The translations under genes were made by a program, and so were the position numbers. Positions 1 through 5,044 of a DNA stretch of 6,753 nt are shown piece by piece. The stretch spans positions 1 through 6,753 of the forward strand of contig JBAZOJ010000206.1 of NCBI GenBank assembly GCA_041648755.1. Reading direction: 5' to 3'. Within the stretch, counting starts at the first letter, position 1. Every line of letters begins with the position of its first letter. The notes under the pieces were generated by a model. That model was given only the letters and a program-made list of their open reading frames with translations. It did not search any database and was not told where the DNA came from. This DNA is from JBAZOJ01 sp041648755 (lineage in GTDB: Bacteria > Planctomycetota > B143-G9).

Positions 1-765
1 TTGAAGCTGCGCAAGCGAGTGCTGTCCGCGCTGATTTACCCCACCGCGGTAATTTGCGTGGCCATTATCATTATCACAGGCATCATGATCTTCGTCATCC
101 CGAATTTCGAGAAGGTCTTCAAGGACATCGGCGGAGCGGGTGGCGGAAATCTTCCCGCCCTGACGCAGTTCGTCCTTGGCGTATCGCGCTTCGTTGCCCG
201 GAACTGGTTCCTTATCCCGCTCATACCTTTCGCCTTGTGGGGAGCCTACAAGCTGATTCGAATGAATGAAGGAGGCGCCCTTGCCTTCGACAAACTGACC
301 TTGATGCTCCCGATCTTTGGCGGCATCGCCGAGAAATCCAATGTCGCCCGGTTAGCGCGTACATTGGGTACCCTGATCGCATCCGGCGTCCCGATTCTGG
401 AAGCCCTCGACATCATCAAGGCGGCCACGGCCAACAGGGTCTACGCCAAGGTGGTCTTGCAGATTCACGAGAACATCCGCCAGGGCGGCGCGGTCGCTGA
501 ACCTCTGGCGAACAGCGGCGCATTCGACGACATGGTCGTCAACATGGTGCGCGTAGGCGAGGAAACCGGCGAACTGGACAAGATGCTGCTCAAGATAGCC
601 GAAAGCTACGATGAGGAAGTGGATAACCTCGTACAGGGGTTCATTTCGCTGCTCGAGCCTTTGATCATCGTGGTAATGGGTATCGCGGTCGGAACCATCG
701 TTATCGCCCTCTTCCTCCCGTTGATCACGCTGATGAACCAGCTCAGCCAGAAGCGCGGAGGGTAG
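1..765 (+). CDS. gspF: Type II secretion / type IV pilus inner-membrane platform protein, GspF/PilC family (5'-truncated)
   Basis: GspF/PilC proteins form the polytopic inner-membrane platform that couples the cytoplasmic assembly ATPase to pseudopilin or pilin polymerisation. Only the last 254 residues are visible; family members are usually about 400 residues, so the first cytoplasmic domain lies upstream of base 1 and the TTG at base 1 is probably an internal codon. Visible parts are a hydrophobic segment at about residues 10-34 (ending VIP before NFEKVF), a second at about 69-87, the second T2SSF cytoplasmic domain at about 112-215 with the family hallmark GEETGELDKML (186-196), and a C-terminal membrane helix at about 219-246. 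The reading frame is intact to TAG. It is followed by a terminator and faces a pseudopilin gene, so both may serve one secretion or pilus machine. Sequence alone does not separate GspF from PilC. Confidence 0.93.
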   Translation: MKLRKRVLSALIYPTAVICVAIIIITGIMIFVIPNFEKVFKDIGGAGGGNLPALTQFVLGVSRFVARNWFLIPLIPFALWGAYKLIRMNEGGALAFDKLTLMLPIFGGIAEKSNVARLARTLGTLIASGVPILEALDIIKAATANRVYAKVVLQIHENIRQGGAVAEPLANSGAFDDMVVNMVRVGEETGELDKMLLKIAESYDEEVDNLVQGFISLLEPLIIVVMGIAVGTIVIALFLPLITLMNQLSQKRGG

Positions 766-798
766 AACCCAGGCATCTGCAGTTGCACAAGTATGACA

Positions 799-829
799 AA
801 AGGGGCGTCGCAAGACGCCCCTTTCTTTT
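799..829. terminator. Intrinsic terminator, probably bidirectional
   Basis: An 8-bp perfect stem, GGGGCGTC (802-809) with GACGCCCC (814-821), closes a GCAA tetraloop. It is flanked by AAA on the left and TTTCTTTT on the right. Read on the plus strand it ends the gspF-like gene 34 bases after the stop. Read on the minus strand it has a TTTT run after the stem and can end the pseudopilin transcript arriving from the other side. Confidence 0.88.
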
Positions 830-891
830 GTTGTACTGTGCGGTGTGAACCCGGAGACAACCGCTGTGTCCGCGCCCGCGCGGCAATCGGG

Positions 892-1473
892 CTACTCGAT
901 CATCGGCTGCAAGTACGTATCGTCGGACGTCAGGATGCTGTCTTTGTCGAACATGCAGTCTACCAGCGGGATATTGCGGAATTTGCGGTTCCTGCGGTAA
1001 ACGGAACCCATTATGTAACCGACAGATCCATCCATACGCAAGTAGTACCCGCCCAGGCCGTCATGATTGTCTGTCACGCCATACTTGTTGCGGATTTCGT
1101 CCATTGCCGGAGAATCTCCGAAGACGATGGTGTCCGGGTAATCCCGTTCATGGTGGCCGGGGTCGTACGAATACGAACCGGAGATGCCGCTGCCGGGACA
1201 ATCCAATACTGAATCGATGTCAGGAAGGTACGGCGTTACTAACCGGAAAGAGGCCAGAGCACCATCCTTTGCGAATGGCAGCCTGCCCTTGTTCACTTGC
1301 CGGTACTGCTCGAAACTCCGGTTGATGGCGTTCAGGTTGCCCATGCATCGCGCATTGACGGCATTCGTGATGGTCTTCGACACCACCGGCATCATCAGCA
1401 GCACAACTGACATGATTATGCCCAGCACAATGATGAACTCGAAGATTGTGAACCCGTTTGACCTGAAGCGCAA
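892..1473 (-). CDS. Prepilin-like pseudopilin with N-terminal methylation motif
   Basis: 193 residues if started at the TTG at 1473, which lies 7 bases after a perfect AGGAGG. The protein begins with a short basic leader, MRFRSNG, then the prepilin peptidase/methylation site: cleavage is expected between G7 and F8, with E12 being the conserved Glu5 of the mature protein. The hydrophobic N-terminal helix spans about residues 8-34 and includes P29 (mature position 22), a helix kink common in pilins. The rest should be periplasmic, with three Cys (43, 92, 173), a CPGSG motif at 92-96 and a tail with NH, GLGGYYLRMDGSVGYI (about 136-154). This tail resembles large prepilin families of PVC-type bacteria. 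It follows pepA by 46 bases on the same strand, so co-transcription is likely. It may be a minor pseudopilin or a surface pseudopilin; its partner machine cannot be named. The in-frame extension upstream overlaps pepA and is not needed. Confidence 0.85.
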   Translation of the reverse strand: MRFRSNGFTIFEFIIVLGIIMSVVLLMMPVVSKTITNAVNARCMGNLNAINRSFEQYRQVNKGRLPFAKDGALASFRLVTPYLPDIDSVLDCPGSGISGSYSYDPGHHERDYPDTIVFGDSPAMDEIRNKYGVTDNHDGLGGYYLRMDGSVGYIMGSVYRRNRKFRNIPLVDCMFDKDSILTSDDTYLQPMIE

Positions 1474-1480
1474 CTGCAAT

Positions 1481-1486
1481 CCTCCT
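1481..1486 (-). promoter_or_regulatory. Ribosome binding site that fixes the pseudopilin start
   Basis: AGGAGG on the minus strand, 7 bases before TTG (1473-1471). A second in-frame TTG at 1479-1477 is only 1 base from the site and is too close. No ATG or GTG in this frame is better placed, and the 7-residue leader it gives is normal for a prepilin. Confidence 0.75.
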
Positions 1487-1503
1487 GAGAGTTCCGTTAT
1501 AGC

Positions 1504-1527
1504 TCTCTTGGGAATTAGTTCAAGAGA
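1504..1527 (-). other. Stem-loop spanning the pepA stop codon
   Basis: Perfect 7-bp inverted repeat TCTCTTG / CAAGAGA with a 10-base loop. The pepA TGA (1522-1520) straddles the end of one arm and the start of the loop. No T-run follows, so it is not a standard terminator. It could be an mRNA-processing or stability element between pepA and the pseudopilin gene. The structure is visible; the role is a guess. Confidence 0.4.
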
Positions 1528-3013
1528 AATCGGCGAAGCCGCGCCCGAAGGCGAACAGCGTGCGCACCATAGCTCCCGTGGGGCCGGCCGGTGAATACGA
1601 CGGCGTGGTCTCCGCCGCGCCGGGCAAAGCAGTGGGAGCAACGTCCAGGTGCAGCCAGGGCTTCTCCTCGACAAAGCGTTCAAGGATCTTTGCGGCCGTA
1701 ATCGCCCCGCCTACTGGCCCGCCGATGTTCTTCAGGTCCGCAACCTTGCTCTTGATCAGCGCTGCGTATTCAGGATACAGCGGAAGCCGCCAGATCTTCT
1801 CATCCGTTTCTGCTGAGGCCTTCAGGACACGATCCCACATCTTCTCATCGTTGGCAAACACCGCGGTGCAGACATTGCCAAGCGCCACGCAGGCAGCCCC
1901 CGTCAGCGTCGCAACGTCGATTACCGCATCGGCCTTCAGGTCACGTACTGCATACGCCAAGGCGTCAACAAGCACGAGCCTGCCTTCGGCATCGGTGTTC
2001 AGCACCTCGATGGTGAGGCCGTTGTACGTCTTTAGTATATCTCCCGGGCGGTAGGCAAATCCGGACGGCATATTCTCCGCCGCCCCGACAACCGCGTCCA
2101 CATTCACGGGCAGGTGCAGGGATGCGATCATCCCGAATGCGCCCAGCACGCTCGCTGCGCCAGCCATATCGGACTTCATTGTCCACATTCCCTCGGCGCC
2201 CTTGATACAAATGCCGCCCGAGTCGAAGGTCAGCCCCTTCCCCACCAGCGCAAGCCTCGGGGCGCCCGGCTTCCCCGTGTAGCGAAGCCAGAACAGGCAT
2301 GGCGGGGTCGCACTGCCCATCCCTACCGAGTACATCGAGTTCAGGCCCTTTTCCCTGAGGGCGATACCTTCTATGCAGCCGAATTCCACGCCAAGCTCGT
2401 GCGCCAGCGCGCGACCGGCTTCGCAGAAGGTTACGGGATTCAGGACGTTTGCGGGCTCGTTGGACAGGTCACGGGCATAGGCAACCCATTTGCCCGCGGC
2501 TTCCACTTCGACCGCCATGGCGGCGTCACTTGCTTCCGCGAGCCCGATAACGATTACCTTACTCAGTTTGGGGGCGTCGGTCGTAGCCGACTCGCCTGTG
2601 AGATACTTATTGAAGCAGTAGGAGGCAAGTGCCATCCCCTCGAGTGCTCCCCTCAGCAGCCCGGCGTTCAAAGCAGAGCGGTCGACTGCGATAGTGGCAA
2701 ATCCGCGGGATGGTATGGTCTTGATGGCCGATGCAAACGCCTTGCGAGCTGTCTCGCTTGTGCATTCCGGCTTTTTCCCAAGCCCAATGAAGGTTGCGAA
2801 CCTCGCACCGGAAGCCTCGCAGGCAGGCAGGGAAAAGCTCGTCTCGGCTTTGCCCGTAAACGCGCCGGTCTCGCGCAGATTGGCGAGCACAGCCGCGTGT
2901 CCTGCAAAGACATCCGTGAAGGCGGAAGCCTTCTCGGCAGGTTCAAAGACGGGAATGAACCACGTATCAACGTGGTCGTGAGCAGCGATGGCGGGGGAAT
3001 ACACTACCTTCAT
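1520..3013 (-). CDS. pepA: Leucyl aminopeptidase, M17 family (cytosol aminopeptidase)
   Basis: A cytoplasmic hexameric metallo-exopeptidase that removes N-terminal residues, often Leu, from peptides. In some bacteria PepA also binds DNA. At 497 residues it is full length. The N-terminal macro-like domain covers about residues 1-165 and the catalytic domain about 180-497. The M17 signatures are clear: GKGLTFDSGG (258-267) and NTDAEGRLVL (339-348). By alignment to E. coli PepA the two-metal ligands are K259, D264, D282, D341 and E343, and the catalytic residues are K271 and R345; all are present. The C-terminal WLHLDVAPTAL and SPAGPTGAMVRTL segments are also typical. The ATG start has AAGGA 6-7 bases upstream, inside a hairpin described separately. 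It lies 56 bases downstream of csrA and 46 bases upstream of the pseudopilin gene on the same strand, so the three are probably one transcript. Confidence 0.97.
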   Translation of the reverse strand: MKVVYSPAIAAHDHVDTWFIPVFEPAEKASAFTDVFAGHAAVLANLRETGAFTGKAETSFSLPACEASGARFATFIGLGKKPECTSETARKAFASAIKTIPSRGFATIAVDRSALNAGLLRGALEGMALASYCFNKYLTGESATTDAPKLSKVIVIGLAEASDAAMAVEVEAAGKWVAYARDLSNEPANVLNPVTFCEAGRALAHELGVEFGCIEGIALREKGLNSMYSVGMGSATPPCLFWLRYTGKPGAPRLALVGKGLTFDSGGICIKGAEGMWTMKSDMAGAASVLGAFGMIASLHLPVNVDAVVGAAENMPSGFAYRPGDILKTYNGLTIEVLNTDAEGRLVLVDALAYAVRDLKADAVIDVATLTGAACVALGNVCTAVFANDEKMWDRVLKASAETDEKIWRLPLYPEYAALIKSKVADLKNIGGPVGGAITAAKILERFVEEKPWLHLDVAPTALPGAAETTPSYSPAGPTGAMVRTLFAFGRGFADFS

Positions 3014-3030
3014 AGAAGTTCCTTTCTATG
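3011..3030 (-). promoter_or_regulatory. pepA translation-start hairpin with GGA in its loop (candidate CsrA site)
   Basis: In the minus-strand RNA, CATAGAA (3030-3024) pairs perfectly over 7 bp with TTCTATG (3017-3011), closing the six-base loop AGGAAC. The loop holds the Shine-Dalgarno sequence, and the last three bases of the 3' arm are the pepA ATG. Adding the closing A gives AAGGA, which fits the ANGGA core bound by CsrA in hairpin loops. The gene directly upstream is csrA. The structure is seen; CsrA control is inferred. Confidence 0.55.
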
Positions 3031-3069
3031 AAGGATATCGAGGTATTCAGGGAACTCCAGTAAAAGAGA

Positions 3070-3273
3070 CTACTCGGGCTTGGCAGGGCTCGGGGCCTCG
3101 GCCGCTATGGAGGCAAAGTCCGGCCGCTTGCGTATTTCTTCACGCAACACGGCGATGTGACGCGGCGCTTCGATTCCCAGCTTCACGTTATCCTTATGCA
3201 GCTCGACGATGGTGATGCGAATCTGGTCCCCGACTACGATGGTCTCATTTATCTTCCGACTGAGGACTAACAT
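3070..3273 (-). CDS. csrA: Carbon storage regulator CsrA/RsmA
   Basis: A small dimeric RNA-binding protein that binds GGA-containing hairpin loops near ribosome binding sites and changes translation or stability of target mRNAs, typically for carbon metabolism, motility, biofilm and secretion. It has 67 residues, near the usual 55-75. The start MLVLSRKINETIVVGD is the canonical beta-1/beta-2 region, with L4 and R6 of the RNA-binding face. VKLGIEAP (30-37) and VLREEI (42-47) follow, with the key R44 present; the usual His at 43 is Leu here. The C-terminal tail, rich in Ala, Pro and Glu, is variable in the family. The start has an AGGGAG site, itself placed in a hairpin. No fliW or flagellar gene is next to it. 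It heads a probable csrA-pepA-pseudopilin operon, and a tRNA gene diverges upstream. Confidence 0.97.
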   Translation of the reverse strand: MLVLSRKINETIVVGDQIRITIVELHKDNVKLGIEAPRHIAVLREEIRKRPDFASIAAEAPSPAKPE

Positions 3274-3292
3274 ACGTCTCCCTTGACATATA
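3271..3292 (-). promoter_or_regulatory. csrA translation-start hairpin with GGA in its loop (candidate autoregulatory site)
   Basis: In the minus-strand RNA, TATATGTC (3292-3285) pairs with GACGTATG (3278-3271): 8 pairs, two of them G-U, closing the six-base loop AAGGGA. The loop contains AGGGA, an exact ANGGA match, and most of the Shine-Dalgarno sequence. The csrA ATG forms the end of the 3' arm. The layout is the same as in the hairpin at pepA. CsrA represses its own translation in E. coli, so autoregulation is a reasonable inference. Confidence 0.55.
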
Positions 3293-3359
3293 CATTGTAC
3301 CCCATTTGAAGGGGAAGCAGGGAGTTGTTTCCGGAAATGGCGAAAATATGCCCGCCGTG

Positions 3360-3365
3360 TATAAT
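3360..3365 (+). promoter_or_regulatory. -10 box of the tRNA-Arg promoter
   Basis: Perfect TATAAT ending 9 bases before the tRNA 5' end, which would start transcription a few bases upstream of the mature tRNA. No good -35 box lies 16-18 bases upstream; the sequence there is around ATGGCGA. The -10 call is good, but the full promoter is not proven. Confidence 0.6.
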
Positions 3366-3374
3366 GGCTTCAGT

Positions 3375-3451
3375 GCGCCCGTAGCTCAGATGGATAGAGC
3401 GGCGGTTTCCTAAACCGCAGGTCGCAGGTTCGAATCCTGTCGGGCGTACCA
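3375..3451 (+). tRNA. tRNA-Arg (anticodon CCT)
   Basis: A complete cloverleaf. The acceptor arm is GCGCCCG with CGGGCGT (one G-U end pair), the D-arm is GCTC/GAGC, and the anticodon arm is GCGGT/ACCGC around the loop TTCCTAA with CCT at 3409-3411. The T-arm is GCAGG/CCTGT with loop TTCGAAT. The CCA end is encoded. It reads AGG codons as Arg. It is a single gene with its own -10 box and terminator, divergent from csrA. No adjacent integrase or duplicated tRNA 3' end was seen, so there is no sign that it serves as an attachment site. Confidence 0.97.
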
Positions 3452-3462
3452 AGGCATTTTCA

Positions 3463-3495
3463 GGCCCCGCTTCCCTGCGGGGCCTTTTCTTTTTC
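3463..3495 (+). terminator. Intrinsic terminator of tRNA-Arg
   Basis: An 8-bp perfect stem, GGCCCCGC (3463-3470) with GCGGGGCC (3477-3484), has a TTCCCT loop and a run TTTTCTTTTT (3485-3494). It starts 12 bases after the tRNA CCA end. Confidence 0.92.
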
Positions 3496-3555
3496 TCCGC
3501 CCAGTCTGTTTGCCTGGCTCGCGGTTTCCCTCCAGCCAACGGACTGGCTTCGCCC

Positions 3556-3583
3556 AATCATCAATCATCAATCATCACTCATC
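3556..3583. repeat. Short tandem repeat, unit AATCATC, four copies
   Basis: Three perfect copies of AATCATC are followed by ACTCATC with one mismatch, and a partial fifth copy begins at 3584. It lies in non-coding DNA between the tRNA terminator and the palindrome cluster. It may vary in copy number between strains; no function is visible. Confidence 0.7.
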
Positions 3584-3654
3584 AATGCTCGCTACGTCTC
3601 GCTTCGTGCTTGCTATGTCCGCATGGGCCTCAACGTAGTCGCGCTCACCGCGAT

Positions 3655-3725
3655 CCGCCCGTCTGTCGGGTGAGGAGGGCGGTACCGATGTGTCCGCCCA
3701 TTAATGGGCGTCCTGCAGGACGCCC
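3655..3725. repeat. Chain of alternating inverted GC-rich arms (REP-like)
   Basis: Five arms alternate in orientation: CCGCCC (3655-3660), GGGCGG (3677-3682), CCGCCC (3694-3699), GGGCG (3706-3710) and CGCCC (3721-3725). Two perfect palindromes overlap in the shared arm: CGCCCATTAATGGGCG (3695-3710) and GGGCGTCCTGCAGGACGCCC (3706-3725). Each inner arm can pair with either neighbour, so the RNA or single-stranded DNA has mutually exclusive folds. This looks like a repetitive extragenic palindrome type element, but only one copy is in view and no tyrosine transposase is nearby. Confidence 0.55.
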
Positions 3726-3929
3726 GTACATTATCGGATATCGGCCTTGCAGGCTGCTTCCTCGATGCTTATGACAGACCAACATGGGTTCGGGGAAGAC
3801 CGCTACTAACGAAAGACCGCTACCCCGGGAGCGCCACGGCACAGTGCACCTTCAAGGGACATGCTGGGCACCTGGCAATGACTTGCCCGGCTGCTTCCGC
3901 GTCGCCTCGCCCACCGCGCCCGCCCCAAC

Positions 3930-4867
3930 ACGCCCCCGCGCGGGGGGCGACTCCGTCAGAATGCGAATGGTCTCAGGATCGAGCTTGTTTCAATCCACGC
4001 CCCGCAAGGGGGGCGACATGACGTGTACCCTGATTGCCTGGGGCACGGATGGTTTCAATCCACGCCCCTGCGCAGGGGGCGACCCGACTCCGAGCTGTTC
4101 GGGGTCAAGGTCAATGCAGTTTCAATCCACGCCCCGCAGGGGGGGGCGACTCCGGTGCGAGCCCCGATTATCATGCGGTGGTGTTTCAATCCACGCCTCA
4201 ATGCAGAGGCGAGACACACCACCGTATGTTATCACCTTTGCTTGAGGCATCAATGGATACCCACGCGGGGGCGACATGCAACAGCGCTCTTGTAAGCCAC
4301 GCGCACGATGTTTCAATCCACGCCCACGCAAGGGGGGCGACGTCTGCGGCGGCTTCATTTGGCACACCGCCAACGTTTCAATCCACGCCCCCGCGCGGGG
4401 GGCGACTATTGTCTGCCGACCCACTCCGAGGCCTTCATCAGTTTCAATCCACGCCCCCGCGCGGGGGGCGACAGCAGAAGGACCGGCTCTCCAACATCAT
4501 GTACCGGTTTCAATCCACGCCCCCGCGCGGGGGGCGACGGAGCCTAGGTCGGCCTTGGCGAGTCTCATCATGTTTCAATCCACGCCCCCGCGCGGGGGGC
4601 GACAAAGCTCTATGCGAGCAACTACGATTTCTACCCACGTTTCAATCCACGCCCCCGCGCGGGGGGCGACCTCTATGAGTCCTGGACGAAGCTCGGAGAC
4701 CGCGTTTCAATCCACGCCCCCGCGCGGGGGGCGACTAGTAGAAGGCGTGCTTTTTCCGCTCCTCATTGATGTTTCAATCCACGCCCCCGCGCGGGGGGCG
4801 ACGGCGCTCTCAGCCTTCTTGGCCTGCACCGACTCGTTTCAATCCACGCCCCCGCGCGGGGGGCGAC
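3930..4867 (-). CRISPR. Type I-C CRISPR array, 15 repeats and 14 spacers, transcribed on the minus strand
   Basis: The consensus repeat is 32 nt. On the plus strand it begins GTTTCAATCCACGC and ends GGGCGAC, with stem arms CGCCCCC and GGGGGCG around the loop GCGCG. Read in the crRNA direction it ends ATTGAAAC, the known type I-C end. Plus-strand repeat starts are 3930 (partial), 3987, 4052, 4119, 4183, 4247, 4310, 4375, 4441, 4507, 4572, 4639, 4704, 4771 and 4836. The eight from 4375 onward are identical. Those at 3987, 4052, 4119, 4183 and 4310 carry changes only in the hairpin half, while 4247 is badly degraded and 3930 has lost the handle side. Spacers are 32-35 nt and all look different. 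The degeneracy gradient and the cas2 side show that the leader is at the 4867 end. The processing enzyme in this subtype is Cas5, encoded outside the window. Confidence 0.98.
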
Positions 4868-5044
4868 AGTACTAATCTGAGAACGGCCTCAAGTGTGAAT
4901 CCGCAATCGCAGATTCGCGAATCTTATCGTAATCGGTCGAAAGGTGTGGGGCTCCAAATGTCCCTTATTCGTAACGGCTTGTTGTCAAAGAGCATACGAT
5001 ACGCGCGAACCTCCCCGGATTTCCTCGTGCGCTTGGGGTCCGCG
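4868..5044 (-). promoter_or_regulatory. CRISPR leader between cas2 and the first repeat
   Basis: A 177-nt non-coding stretch directly before the newest repeat, the expected site of the array promoter and of the signals that guide spacer insertion. It contains a perfect 14-bp palindrome, AGATTCGCGAATCT (4911-4924), 43 bases from the first repeat. On the minus strand there is a perfect TTGACA (4988-4983) with no good -10 at the right distance, and TAAGAT (4926-4921) could be a -10 close to the array. The promoter is therefore not resolved. The position as leader is secure from the cas2 neighbour and the intact repeats. Confidence 0.8.

Larger units (their letters stand above)
3496..3929. other. 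Non-coding stretch between tRNA-Arg and the CRISPR array
   Basis: No believable gene on either strand: the open frames here are short, lack ribosome binding sites and show no recognisable motif. It holds a heptamer tandem repeat (3556-3583), a chain of GC-rich inverted hexamers (3655-3725) and an 11-base direct repeat AAGACCGCTAC (3796-3806 and 3813-3823). The end nearest the array is rich in C and merges into the last degenerate CRISPR repeat. No integrase, transposase or insertion-sequence end was seen. Confidence 0.6.

Noticed and set aside
793..1212. Plus-strand open frame of 139 codons starting in the terminator
   Set aside because: It begins inside a strong terminator hairpin, opposite the pseudopilin gene, with no motif.
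1481..1492. CsrA site at the pseudopilin ribosome binding site (two GGA triplets)
   Set aside because: Neither GGA fits ANGGA and no stem frames them as at csrA and pepA.
1474..1683. 70-codon upstream extension of the pseudopilin frame
   Set aside because: It overlaps the 3' end of pepA. The perfect AGGAGG and the prepilin leader place the start at 1473.
2114..3031. Long plus-strand open frame of 305 codons
   Set aside because: Shadow of pepA on the opposite strand in GC-rich DNA. It has no recognised motif, while pepA has all catalytic residues.
3283..3288. Plus-strand TTGACA as a -35 box for the tRNA
   Set aside because: It is about 70 bases from the TATAAT at 3360, and no -10 lies at 16-18 bases from it.
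3294..3299. Minus-strand TACAAT as a -10 box for csrA
   Set aside because: The match is fair, but there is no -35 and the start would fall near 3287, cutting off the 5' arm of the csrA hairpin. Left unresolved and not called.
3267..3557. Minus-strand 96-codon open frame containing VRPTGFEPATCGLGNRRS
   Set aside because: It is the antisense of the tRNA-Arg gene and gives the well-known false protein that comes from reading a tRNA backwards. It also overlaps the start of csrA.
3496..3929. Possible CsrB-like RNA that sequesters CsrA, because of several GGA triplets
   Set aside because: The number of GGA triplets is about what base composition predicts, and they are not regularly placed in hairpin loops.
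3784..4875. Several plus-strand open frames with repeated peptides such as VSIHAPARGAT, FQSTPPRGGR and FNPRPRAGGD
   Set aside because: These are the three reading frames of the CRISPR repeat. The pattern follows the repeat-spacer period and there is no gene.
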